Shown piece by piece: positions 1-13,507 of a stretch of DNA of 64,000 bases. The position numbers were made by a program, and so were the translations under genes. This DNA comes from Doris montereyensis (Eukaryota > Mollusca > Gastropoda > Nudibranchia > Dorididae): assembly GCA_037039925.1 (NCBI GenBank), contig JAXRKP010000644.1, positions 1 through 64,000 of the forward strand. Direction: 5' to 3'. Position 1 is the stretch's first letter, and every line of letters starts with the position of its first letter. Under the pieces are notes generated by a model that saw only the letters and a list, made by a program, of their open reading frames with translations, was not told the origin of the DNA and did not search any database.

Positions 1-1223
1 ACCAAACAACCAACCAACCAATCAACCAAACAACCAACCAACCAATCAACCAACCAACCAAACCAACCAACCAAACAAGCAACAACCAACCAATCAACCA
101 ACCAACCAACCAACCAATCAACCAACCAACAATCAATCAACCAACCAACAACCAACCAACCAAACAACCAACCAAACAACCAACCAACCAACCAAACAAC
201 CCAACCAATCAACAACCAACCAACCAACCAACCAACCAATCAACCCAAAAATCAACCAACCAAACAATCAACCAAACAACCAACCAAACAATCAATCAAC
301 CAACCAACCAAACAACCAACCAAACCAACCAACCAACCAACCAAACAACAATCAACCAACCAACCAAACAACCAAACAACTCAACAACAACCAACCAATC
401 AACCCAACCAACCAAACAACCAACCAAACAAAACCAACCAATCAACCAAACAACCAACCAAACAATCAACCAACCAACCAACCAACCAACCAAACAACCA
501 AAACAACCAACCAAACAACCAATCAACCAACCAACCAAACAACCAACCCAACCAAACAACCAACCAAACAATCAATCAACCAAACAACCAACCAAACAAC
601 AACCAACCAACCAACCAAACAACCAAACAACCAACCAAACAACCAATCAACCAGACAACCAACCAAACAACCAACCAAAAACAATCAACCAACCAAACAA
701 CCAACCAAACAATCAACCAAACAATCAACCAAACAACCAACCAACCAACCAAACAACCAAACCAATCAACCAAACAACCAACAAACAACCAAACCAACCA
801 AACAACCAACAACCAACCAAACAACCAATCAACCAACAACCAACCAAACAACCAACCAAACAATCAATCAACCAAACAACAACAACCAAACAACCAATCA
901 ACCAGACAAAAGCAAACAACCAACCAAACAAATCAACCAACCAAACAACCAACCAACCAAACAACCAAACAACCAACCAACAACCAACCAAACAACCAAC
1001 CAACCAAACAACCAAGCAAACAACCAACCAAACAATCAATCAACCAAACAACCAACCAAACAATCAACCAACCAAACAACCAACCCAAAACAACCAATCA
1101 ACCAAACAACCAACCAACCAACAAACAACCAAACAACCAACCAAACAAACAACCAACCAAACAATCAACCAACCAATAAATCAACTAATGAATCAACAAA
1201 CCAACTAACCAAACAACCAACTC
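1..1223. repeat. Degenerate CCAA/ACAA simple repeat
   Basis: Irregular mixture of CCAA, ACAA and ATCA tetranucleotides on the plus strand without a fixed higher period. Apparent reading frames rich in Trp, Leu, Val and Gly on the minus strand are products of the repeat. Confidence 0.97.
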
Positions 1224-1594
1224 ACTGGCGGCGTTCACACCACGAGCCCTATGACCATGATCGGAATCGGACGAAATTAATTTCTTTGTGAAAATTGATA
1301 AGAAAGAGACGGAATTTGTGATGACTTTGTCTATAACCAACCAAACAAACAAATTGATATACAAATTCTTTTATATTAAGATTAGCATGGATTTGAAATT
1401 CGCTCAAATTCAAGTTATTTTTTTTTTTTTACTAGACAAGGAATTGATGGGTTTACGTTTTGTATGATGATAGGCATCGAATTTTTCTCGCATTTTTCTC
1501 AAATCAGTTACTGTCTATTTTATCACATCTAAAGGTTTGTAAACCTAAAAGGAAAAGTCCTTATATATATATGATATGATATAGACTTTGCAAT

Positions 1595-1686
1595 TTGTGT
1601 GTGTGTGTGTATGTGTGTGTGTGTGAGTACGTGTGTGTGTGGGTATGTGTGTTGTTATATTATGTGTGTGTGTGTGTGTGTGTGTG
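1595..1686. repeat. (GT)n microsatellite, interrupted
   Basis: GT dinucleotides broken by AT, AG and AC variants. Confidence 0.95.
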
Positions 1687-1689
1687 CTG

Positions 1690-2611
1690 TGACTCTTCAA
1701 AATATTATTGCATCGTATTGGCGGATAAAGGCATCTCAAGAAATGTTGTATATAATTCACTCTACACGCATGCTAGATGGTATCATCACGCTATGATGTT
1801 CACACATCAGGAACATATTACGTAGTGTAAAACGCTGGAATAGCTCAAAGCCAAAGACTAAAACGTTTTGGTTAAACTATTACCGTTTGAACACAAACAT
1901 TGTTTCAAAGCTTTTCTTTTTTTTCTTTTAAAAAAATGCAAACGGTGATAAAGCCATGATATCGGGTATATCTCGATATCTCGGGTATCTCACGCTTGTT
2001 CATGACAAAATGGATTGACACGGATTTCATTCGTCTCCACCACGGACTGCACGCGTACGCTGTGCAAACAATGCAGTTGTTGGGGTTTTTGCGCATCTTC
2101 TTCTCTCAAGTTTCCATATAGCTGTGCGCCAGTGAAGCGTGGGGAAGCAGCAGCAATTGTGGTTTTCCTGTCAGCCATTATGATCATTTCACCAGGTGGC
2201 AAACAGATGACAGATGACATTGGCATGCAAGCGCTGGCATTGAATAGAAAAACTGAATGAAAAGAAAACTGATAGGAAAGGATACAAAAGAGAAAATCCC
2301 CCAAAACAGCAGCAGACAGCAGGGGTTGGGCGCCACTGGAGATCGACGAATTTACGAGCGGGACAAAAACAACAAAATTCCTTGCCTTCCTTGGTGCTTC
2401 ACCCGTAACTTATTCACATTATAACGCTGAGGCGGTTTGTATAGAAAGTAAGATTAAACTTCGTCACTCTTTACGAAACAAACATTTAAAAAGATGTTCA
2501 CACAAAGAAGCGTAAGCTCATCAAATTAGCACATATATGTGAATGTGAACCCAGTGAAGGGCTGTGGTACGCTGGGAGCGGGTGCTATAGAAAGAAATCA
2601 TATTATTTGTT
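1690..2611. other. Ordinary sequence, one unrecognised open frame on the minus strand
   Basis: The minus strand 2175-1990 reads from an ATG as MADRKTTIAAASPRFTGAQL and onward to a stop, in sequence of slightly higher GC than its surroundings. No domain or homologue recognised and no convincing splice sites checked. Nothing else seen. Confidence 0.2.
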
Positions 2612-3127
<516 letters not shown>

Positions 3128-3479
3128 TATTAAAAGCAACAAAGCAATTGCAATAATATAAAGTCGGGGATGTTAACCGTTGGCTGACAACAGTCAGGGA
3201 TAGAACAGTCACAGCGTATTATTTAATTGATAGGATTAGAGGTAGGGAAGGAGAATAAAGAAAGACTGAGAAAGAGATTTTTTTAATCCAGAGAAAAGGG
3301 GATAACGTAGAGGCAACCGAAGTGTATTATATGAAAAAGAGAAAGAAAACAAACAAAAACCAGAGAGAAATGGATAACATAGAGGCAGAAAGGAGACAAA
3401 CAAGAATACAAGAGAATTAAAACAGAATAAAAAGACAGCCCAATGTCGACAAGACAGAATGGCTAGAAAACGAATACGC

Positions 3480-5150
3480 ACAGATTAAACAAAATTGACA
3501 AAAACAGTGAATTGAAAGAATTGTATAATAAGTTCAAATCGGTCAAGCGAAAAGAATTTCAACCAAAACAAGCTGTAAAGAAACACTCTTAGACCCAGAA
3601 AAAGTAATGACTCGTTAGAGAGAATATGGCGAGCAACTTTTTAAATCGGATACAATATAATATAAATAGTGATAAAGGACAAAATATAGAAATCAGAGAA
3701 CTAGAACCACTGATACATGAGATCGAAAATTCCGTTAGCAAACTTAAGAACGGTAAATCACCTGGACTAGATGACATAGCGGTAGAATTATTGAAAAGCA
3801 AGCGGCGACAGGTCCATACGGCCAATACACTCATTATGAAATGCAAGTTCTGAAATTCTTGCCAGTGACCAGAGGAATGGACACAACAAGAATAAGTGAT
3901 GCGTCACAAAGCTGGCCATGTAAAAAAACTATGGTGACTATATAGAACAAAAGCACTGATTAGTCATACAAATAAAATCATGCTGTATATTGTCCTTGAC
4001 AGACTAAAAGTCAAAGTAGATGAAGAACTAGCGGAAGAACACGCAGGTTTCAGATCCGGCAGAGGCACTGGTGACATGTTATGTGCCATCCAGGTCATGA
4101 TAGAAAAGCTGATCGAAGTACACGAGGAAGCATACTATATCACCTTTATTGATTATAGCAAGATTTTTGACAGCGTGAGCCATAATGCACGTTTCAAGAC
4201 TCAACACGATGGGCTCCAATACTGTCGTTGTACACAGACCAAGAAGCAAACATTAGACGGAACTGCTCTCATACAAACCCTTTCAGAATTGTAAAAGGTG
4301 TTAGACAAGGTTTTTTTCTATTACCGCACCTCTTTAGCACATACACGGAACAAATTATGAGAGATGCTGAAATGGAAGAATATGGAATAATGATAGGAGG
4401 AAGGAAAGTCTCAAACGTAAGACTAAGATATGCAGACGACATAGCAATGTGTACTACCATACGGAAGGAGTGCCAATTATAAACTAACTAAATTCAACTT
4501 GATTAAAAGATCAGCCTGAAACAAAACGTAAAGAAAACACAATTCATACACATTGGAGAGCAACCATGTAATCCCATAACCATCTGAAGTCAAGAACTAG
4601 AATGTGTGAGCACATTGAAACATTTAGGATCTGTAAAAGCCGACAAAACCGACTGCCCCACAGACATCAACTTTAGACTTGCGATGACAAAGGAAAGAAT
4701 GATAGACCTTACAAACATTATGGAAAGATAAAAGTTTTGACACACAACTGAAAATGAACGTTATAAAACGCTTGGTGTAGATAGTGATGATGTACGGGGC
4801 AGAGGGATGGACGCTGCGAAAAAGAGATGAAAAGAAAATTGAATCCGCAGAAACAATGCGTCTTTTGAGTGTAAGCTAGAAAGATAAAAGAACGGACAAA
4901 TATATACTAAAAGAGTTCAACACTACCAAGGAAGCTTTCTTCCTTTTGACATGCCTGCAGAAACAAATGCACGTTGGTGAAAGAATATACTACAGGGGAA
5001 GGTGGACGGCAAAAGAGGAAGAGGAAGGACGAAAACAGGATATTGTGACAACATCAAAGAATGGCCCAGACGACACAATACGCAGATATTTACACCACCG
5101 CAGATGGAAGAGAAGATTGGAGACAGCGGGTGCATTGAACTTTGAACTTT
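3480..5150 (+). mobile_element. Degenerate non-LTR retrotransposon (LINE), reverse transcriptase region
   Basis: Broken pieces of one reverse transcriptase appear in order on the plus strand: KNGKSPGLDDIAVELLK (about 3740-3800), EEHAGFRSGRGTGDMLCAIQ (about 4040-4095), the palm motif FIDYSKIFDSVSH (about 4145-4185), GVRQG (about 4300), LRYADDIAMC (about 4420-4450), then C-terminal pieces such as GAEGWTLRKRDEKKIES (about 4796-4850). Several stops and frameshifts make it non-functional. It ends near repeated GAACTTT at about 5140-5155. Confidence 0.88.
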
Positions 5151-5439
5151 GAACTTGTAGTGTAGTGTAGTCGGTGGCGCCAGTGTGCACAAACCTGGAC
5201 TCCCGGAGAGAGCAAAGCCAAAGGGCGGTGAGGGCAGCAAACGTAACACACAACGCTGAATAGTAAAAAGCAAGTAAATAAGAGGCAACCGATAGTGTAT
5301 GGAAGTAATATTGGGACTTAGTGTGGCAAAAGGTGTAGTAACAACAATATATTGTAGATAAAAGGTTGATGTGAACGATATAAGATGATAATAGCATGTA
5401 AGAAAAATAAACAGAGGGCAATGGGTAGCCTATGTATAG

Positions 5440-6360
<921 letters not shown>

Positions 6361-7700
6361 AATATTTATTTATTTATTTATCAGCTCCCATTCTACCTTT
6401 TGGTGTATGGGTTTTGGATGCCCGAAATGATCCTTCTCCAGGCTACACTGTATACTGATTTAGCTATTCTATTGTCATTCATTCTGTTTACATGCCCAAA
6501 CCATCTTAATTGATTTGTTTCTATCTTAGTTTGTATGCCATCTGCTTTGGTTTGATCTCTTATTGTTGTGTTTCTGATTTTGTCTCTTTAGTTTTCCCTA
6601 CTACTCTTCTTAGATATTTCATTTCGGCTGCCTGTACTCTACTGTATTCCTTACTGTCTAAGGTCCAGGTTTCACTGCCATAGAGGAGAGTAGGACAATA
6701 AATTGTGTTGTATACTGCCATTTTGGTTTTTGTTGACGATTCTTGTTTACCTACAAATGCCTTTCCTAGATGGTTATATATTGCACTTACCTTTTGGATT
6801 CTCTGGCTGATTTCTTCTCTTACTTTTCCTTCTGAGTTAATCATTTCTCCTAGTTAATTGTAGCTTTGAACTTGTTCTAAAATCTCCCTGCCCAATTTAA
6901 GATTTTGTGTTTTAGCTTCCCTAGGTACTAGCATTGTTCTGGTTTTCTTTGCATTTACTTTCATTCCTCTTTTATTTAATTAATTATTCATTATGTTGAT
7001 ATTTGACTGGAGGTCCCTTTCTGATTTTCCAAACAGAACTAAATTATCAGCAAATGAAAGCATTGATACATTTACTGGTTTGAGCTTTCACATACCTACA
7101 TATATTATCTTCATTTTTGAGGATGCCTTTGCGACTGAATTCATATGATTAGGATACAACCCTGTCTTACTCCTATATCTACATCAAATTCTTCTAATAC
7201 ATTTCCAGCTACTCTCACTGCACATGTTGGTTTATTGTAAAAACTTTTAATGGCTTCTATAAAATTTTGCTCTACATTGTGTTCTTTTAAGGAATGCCTC
7301 CTCACATTGTCAAATGCCTTTTCTAAGTCAATAAAACACAGGTGCAAGTCAATGTTTCTCTCAAGGAATTTTTCTATTATTTATCTAATTGTAAATATGT
7401 GGTCTTGTACACTTCTTCCTGGTCCACTCTGGTGTTCTTCAATCTGATCCTTTACTCTTTTTCTTGTCTCATTTCCAGAATCCTGGCATACACTTTTCTT
7501 GGTACGGTACGCTAAGTAGCGATATCCCTGTATAGTTTGAGCCATTCCCTGTATAGTTTGAGCATTCCATGTATAGTTTGAGCCATTCCCTGTATAGTTT
7601 GAGCATTCCATGTATAGTTTGAGCCATTCCCTGTATAGTTTGAGCATTCCTTCAGCCATTCAATGTTTTTTTTACTTCGTTTAGAGCGGTTAGCCAAGAC
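6361..7700 (-). mobile_element. Degenerate LINE with AAAT-type 3' tail
   Basis: On the minus strand: CSNYTGN-like motif at the upper end, RVKDQIEEHQSGPGRSVQDH (about 7450), CFIDLEKAFDNVRRHS (about 7310-7345), GVRQGC, a decayed catalytic box reading ADN rather than ADD near 7050, LLYGSETWTLDSKEYSRVQ (about 6640-6690) and [11 protein letters not shown] near 6500. The 3' end at 6361-6381 is a short (AAAT)n tail, usual for a LINE. Many frame breaks. A 41-bp minisatellite interrupts the upper part. Confidence 0.87.
7524..7652. repeat. 41-bp minisatellite inside the LINE at 6.4-7.7 kb
   Basis: Unit contains TGTATAGTTTGAGCATTCC twice with variants, about three units. On the minus strand the unit reads CSNYTGN, which matches the N-terminal RT motif of the surrounding LINE. 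Confidence 0.85.
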
Positions 7701-7867
7701 AGTCAAGTTGGGCCCTTCCGGGTGTCTGTTTGATGCAAATGCTAGCCATCATGTCTCTTTTGACATTGTGCAGTACATTTTGCCAACCTGCTTTTAAACC
7801 AGGCATTCTCATTCTGATAAACATGTCTGGTTGTCCCTCTTCACATCTCCGCTCCGCGTGACTCGCT

Positions 7868-8672
7868 TGATCTTCTCATGTTGTAAACTATTTACACCCT
7901 TTTCACTATGCCTTGATCTTCTCATGTTGTAAACTATTTATACCATTTTCACCATGCCTTGATCTTCCCATGTTGTAAACTATTTACACCATTTTCACCA
8001 TGCCTTGATCTTCCCATGTTGTAAACTATTTATACCCTTTTCACCTTTTCACTATGCCTTGATCTTCCCTTGATCTTCCCATGATATTCTCATTTGTAAA
8101 CTATTTATACCATTTTCACCATGCCTTGATCTTCCCATGTTGTAAACTATTTATCAACTTGAATGTTGTAAACTATTTACACCCTTTCACCATGCCTTGA
8201 TCTTCCCATGTTGTAAACTATTTATACCCTTTTCACCCTGCCTTGATCTTCCCATGTTGTAAACTATTTATACCCTTTTCAGAATGCCTTGATCTTCCCA
8301 TGTTGTAAACTATTTATACCATTTTCACCATGCCTTGATCTTCCCATGTTGTCATTTATCATTTTCACCATGCCTTGATCTTCCCATGTTGTAAACTATT
8401 TATACCCTTTTCACCCTGCCTTGATCTTCCCATGTTGTAAACTATTTATACCCTTTTCACCATGCCTTGATCTTCCCATGTTGTAAACTATTTATACCAT
8501 TTTCACCATGCCTTGATCTTCCCATGTTGTAAACTATTTATACCCTTTTCACCCTGCCTTGATCTTCCCATGTTGTAAACTATTTATACCCTTTTCACCA
8601 TGCCTTGATCTTCCCATGTTGTAAACTATTTATACCCTTTTCACCATGCCTTGATCGTCCGTGTAAACTATT
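7868..8672. repeat. 46-bp tandem array, about 17 units
   Basis: Unit contains CATGCCTTGATCTTCCCATG and TTGTAAACTATTTATACC. Several units are truncated (8030-8170, 8345-8375). Confidence 0.95.
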
Positions 8673-8674
8673 TA

Positions 8675-9238
8675 TCATTCGGTGCGTCCGTGCTCATTCG
8701 GTGCGTCATTCGGTGCGTCCGTGCCCATTCGGTGCGTCCGTGCTCATTCGGTGCGTCCGTGCCCATTCGGTGCGTCCGTGCCCATTCGGTGCGTCCGTGC
8801 CCATTCGGTGCGTCCGTGCTCATTCGGTGCGTCCGTGCCCATTCGGTGCGTCCGTGTTCATTCGGTGCGTCCGTGCTCATTCGTGCGTCCGTGCCCATTC
8901 GGTGCGTCCGTGCCCATGCGTCCGTGCCCATTCGGTGCGTCCGTGCCCATTCGGTGCGTCCGTGTCCATTCCGGTGCGTCCGTGCCCATTCGGTGCGTCC
9001 GTGCTCATTGGTGCGTCGTGCTCATTGATGCGTCGTGCCCATTCGGTAACGTCCGTGCTCATTCGGTGCGCCCGCGTCCGTGCTCATTCGCGCGTCGTGC
9101 TCATTCGTGCGTCGTGCTCATTCGTGTGTCGTGTCGTGCCCATTCGATGCGTCCGTGCCCGGTGCGTCCGTGCTCATTGGTGCGTCCGTGCTCATTCGGT
9201 GCGTCCATTCCGTGCCCATTCGGTGCGTCCGTGCTCAA
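8675..9238. repeat. 19-bp GC-richer tandem array
   Basis: Unit CATTCGGTGCGTCCGTGCC with T/C variation, about 28 copies, degenerating to CGTGCTCATTCGTGCGT-type units after 9000. Contains CG dinucleotides in every unit, unlike the AT-rich surroundings. Abuts the previous array directly. Confidence 0.95.
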
Positions 9239-9269
9239 GGAAGTGTGGACCCCTGTCCAAGCAAGAGAA

Positions 9270-9400
9270 AAAAAACACAAGCAAATTTTTCAACCGTCAG
9301 GGCTTGAACCCACGACCTTTTGATTGAAAGGCCGACGCCTTGCCTCTGAGTCTGAGGCCCACCAAGACCTTCATGCAATGTCGTACAAAAAGTTTTGATT
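9270..9400 (-). mobile_element. tRNA-like SINE head fragment
   Basis: Carries AACCGTCAGGGCTTGAACCC and GATTGAAAGGCCGACGCCTT, parallel to 10405-10485 and 38145-38215. It lies between a 19-bp array and an (ACT)n tract. Confidence 0.5.
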
Positions 9401-9443
9401 GCAGATTTGAATCGGGGTCGATAAGGACACTGCAAACAATCGA

Positions 9444-9444
<1 letters not shown>

Positions 9445-9529
<85 letters not shown>

Positions 9530-9576
9530 TTACTACTACTACTACTAGTACTACTACTACTACTAATAATAATTTT
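9445..9576. repeat. (ACT)n trinucleotide tract
   Basis: Pure ACT units with two interruptions. Confidence 0.96.
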
Positions 9577-10122
<546 letters not shown>

Positions 10123-10349
10123 ATTGTACATTTATAAATCGCCAACACCTCACGTACCATGGGCTCAATGCGCTTTGCAACAGTCAATAATAGTTACATC
10201 ACAACAACAAGCATACAACTTTTCAATTTAATATAATCCAAATGCAATTTAAAATCGTAAGTATTCAGTATTACCTTACATTCATTCGGAGATATTTTAT
10301 TATTATTGAATTCCTGGTTGACATCAAAAGGCAGATCGTTCAAAATTGA

Positions 10350-10490
10350 GGGACCAGGAGGGGGGGGGGAAAGATAGATTTTGCTCGAAAAAAACTCGAG
10401 AAAATGTTTCAACCGTCTGCGAGGCTCGAACCCACTACCTTTTGGTTGAGAAGCCGATACCTTGCCTCTGGACTAGCGCATCACCATCCA
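10350..10490 (-). mobile_element. tRNA-like SINE head, S2-type
   Basis: Contains GAGGCTCGAACCCACTACCT followed by TTTGGTTGAGAAGCC and GCCTCTGGACTAGCG. Reverse complemented, GGTTCGAGCC is a B box. A similar head is at 9285-9400. Neither has a complete tRNA fold. Confidence 0.55.
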
Positions 10491-11144
10491 AAATTTGTTG
10501 TACGTGTACATCTCTGACTGATGGTAAATCTCGACTAGGCGTTTTTTTATGTTCATCAAATCTTGGGAGATATTTTGGAGCTTATTTCTAGAGCTATTTC
10601 TGATTTCAAAGACAATCGATGCTGGAAACAGAGCAGAGATTGTTTCTTTATTTGTTTCATAGAAATTCACCCCGTCCACCATGGCGGTGATCTCAGGTTG
10701 AATATAACAGGGATGTGGACAAGCCTTGAAAAAAAAAACCTGAACTTTATCGCCCCCTTAAAAAATTCAAAATAATATTACGCAAGAGCATTACATTCAA
10801 ATACATATTCAAGAAATATAAAGAAAAGGGCCGCAATATAAATAAAAACTCAATGCTACCAGATAACTGCCAACTGTTGAGAACCACAATTCTAGAGGGA
10901 TTTTTTTCTCCGTTCTGTACACATTAAAAATCCCTTTGCTGTTTACATGGCAATCAGGGCAAATTTTAAAAAATCCTACCAAAACCCCGGATGTCACCTG
11001 AGTTGTAATGTGGGTAAATTAATTCAAACCAAGAGAGATCTGTATCATTTCGTCAAAGTCCTGTAGTAGTACATTGCTGGACAGGCAAGACATGATTTTG
11101 GAGTTGAGTTGAGTCCTGTATGGTAATATTTCCAATTTATATTA
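10491..11144. other. No gene recognised; S3 fragment
   Basis: TTCACCCCGTCCACCATGG at about 10667 is an S3 fragment. The rest is unassigned AT-rich sequence. Confidence 0.45.
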
Positions 11145-11790
11145 TTATAATACAAATCATAAAAAGAATGACTTTCTAGTGCATCTCAATGAAATGAAAA
11201 GTGACTCACATTTCTTTAATGTTTCATGGATATTTCAATTTAATTTCAGCATTTTCCACACATTTCTGTAAAAAAAATAATTCTGATAGCTGATAGATCT
11301 AGTATTGATAGATCTACCCCTATCATTTCCAATGTTTTTTATTTTATATTTTTATCTCCTTTCCAAAAATAAATCAAACACAAGAGTGACAATATAGCCT
11401 CAAGCGCAAAAATGTTTTTTTTAAAATTTTTTTATCTCCTTTCCGGCTATAAAACGGAAAACAAGAGTAAATATTTCCAATTTCAATGCATTATTATAAA
11501 TTGTTAATTACAAATCATAAAAGAATGACTTTTCTAGTGCATCTCAATGAAATGAAAAGTGATCACACATTTCTTTAATCTTCCTCTGGATATTTCACTT
11601 AATTTCAGCATTTTCCCACACATTTCTGTAAAAAAAATAATTCTGATAGCTTTAGATCTTAGGATCAAGATCTACTATCATTTAACAAAACATGCAGACA
11701 GCGCAAAAAATGTTTTTTTTTATTTTATATTTTGACTTTGCAAAAATAAATCAAAACAGTGACAATATCCATAGCCTAAACACACGCACA
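11145..11790. repeat. Two-copy direct repeat, about 358-bp period
   Basis: AGAATGACTTTCTAGTGCAT at 11165 recurs at about 11523. ATTTCAGCATTTTCC and AAAAAAATAATTCTGATAGC follow in both copies, with small indels. Non-coding. Confidence 0.85.
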
Positions 11791-13157
11791 AATACTTTCT
11801 CCCCGAGAAGTAAATTGAACTCTGCCAATTATAAATCTTTCTGTTTCTACTTTTAACCACCACCTACCTCCCCCCCCCCCCACCACAGTCTTTCTTTCTT
11901 TCTTAGGATAAAAGTTAAAACTAGATCTAGATCTAGTTTTTAATTCTAGTAAAACATCTACCCACCTCACTCCCCTAGTAAAAGTCTCCATTAGTACACC
12001 CCACACCCTCTTTCTTTCTTCCCGGAATCTAGATCTAGATCTGAATCTAGTATTTCTGTATACTATAGTACATGATTGCCTTCTTCCCGGTTCTACCCTT
12101 TCCACCCATGTCTACGCTGTAATGGAAGACATTCGTTATTTCTCTCTTTCTCTTCCGATACCGTATGTTCATGTTTTCACATCGACTTTTTTCACGCTCT
12201 CCTCCCCCCCCCCCCCCTCTATTCTGCTATCAGGCCATGCGTGCATGATATCCCTTCGATCATCCAACCTCATCTATTCTTACTAAACACTTGCATTTGC
12301 CTTTCGGTCATCCGTAAACTCCCGACTCTCCATAAATACTCTCTCTCTCTCTTATACTAATACACACATGCGCGATTGGTCGCATTAAACACACACAAAC
12401 ATTCTCTGTCTAGCCTTCTTACACACACACACACGTGCGCAATCGGACTTAAAATATGCACATTGCCTCTGTCTCTCTCCCTTTGACACAAACCATACAA
12501 CAACGTGTGCGATCGGCTTTTTAACACACACATCATTTTTAATCTCCAGAGTAAAAGTTAAATTGAAGAAAGGAGGCTGGGCCGTAGATAAGCAGTTCAT
12601 GGTATTATGTAGGCGCTAAAACTAAAGAAAGTATTGAAAGCTTTGTTTTGAAATCCGATACTAATTCCCTGGGCAAACTTTACAATTTTAAAGAAGGTAT
12701 CGGAATCGTTTAGTTTCAACATGAAAGAATCGCCAAACAGCAAAGCTTGCATAACCGGAAATAGATGACAAAATGATCATTCATCGTCCACGATCTTATT
12801 CGCATTTTCCAATTTCACGGTGCCGATAATTGTTTGTCTATCGATTTCCCTGATTTTCCCTTGTCCTCAATAAATCATTTCCCCGATTTTCTCGGGAATT
12901 TTTTTTCGTTTTGATTTCCCGATGCATGGAAACTCGGTTTTTGCCCCATTTCAACATCAATATCCGACCATTTCAGATTTCAGACCTGTATGAAAAATCC
13001 GACATATTTCCCGACTTTCCGACCTTGCTGGATACCCTGAGTATTGTATGTAGCCCACATAATATAATATTTTACAGGTGTCTGCGTTTCAGGATGCTGT
13101 ATAGTAATATTGTATTGTAGTGCTGTACAGTAATATTGTATGAGCACGTGTCTATAA
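11791..13157. other. Pyrimidine-rich sequence, no gene recognised
   Basis: C tracts at 11871 and 12206, AGATCTAGATCTAG clusters at 11920-12050, and CA repeats at 12360-12440. No supported gene. Confidence 0.5.
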
Positions 13158-13178
13158 TATGTGTGTGTGTGTGTGTGT

Positions 13179-13251
<73 letters not shown>

Positions 13252-13346
13252 CAGACAGACAGACAGACAGACTACAGACTGAGGCCCCATTTAGAGAGAA
13301 GATAGAGAGAGAGAGATGAGAGAGATAGAGAGAGAGAGAGAGAGAT

Positions 13347-13402
<56 letters not shown>

Positions 13403-13451
13403 TTTCAGACCTAGAGAGAGAGATAGAGAGAGAGATAGAGACCTGAGTATG

Positions 13452-13506
<55 letters not shown>
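13158..13506. repeat. (GT)n and (GA)n compound tract
   Basis: A GT run, a long GA run, CAGA steps, then GATA-interrupted GA blocks with two short inserts (TTTCAGACCT, CCTGAGTAT). Confidence 0.95.

Positions 13507-13507
<1 letters not shown>

Noticed and set aside
8605..9327. Cys/Arg-rich repeat protein of 200-240 residues
   Set aside because: A 19-bp array is not a multiple of three, so the frame cycles through all three readings of the unit; no start context or homologue.
10473..10682. Minus-strand frame of 69 codons starting MVDGVNF
   Set aside because: Its N-terminal part is the reverse of repeat S3, and a related start appears in the S3 fragment at 19212, so it is repeat sequence.
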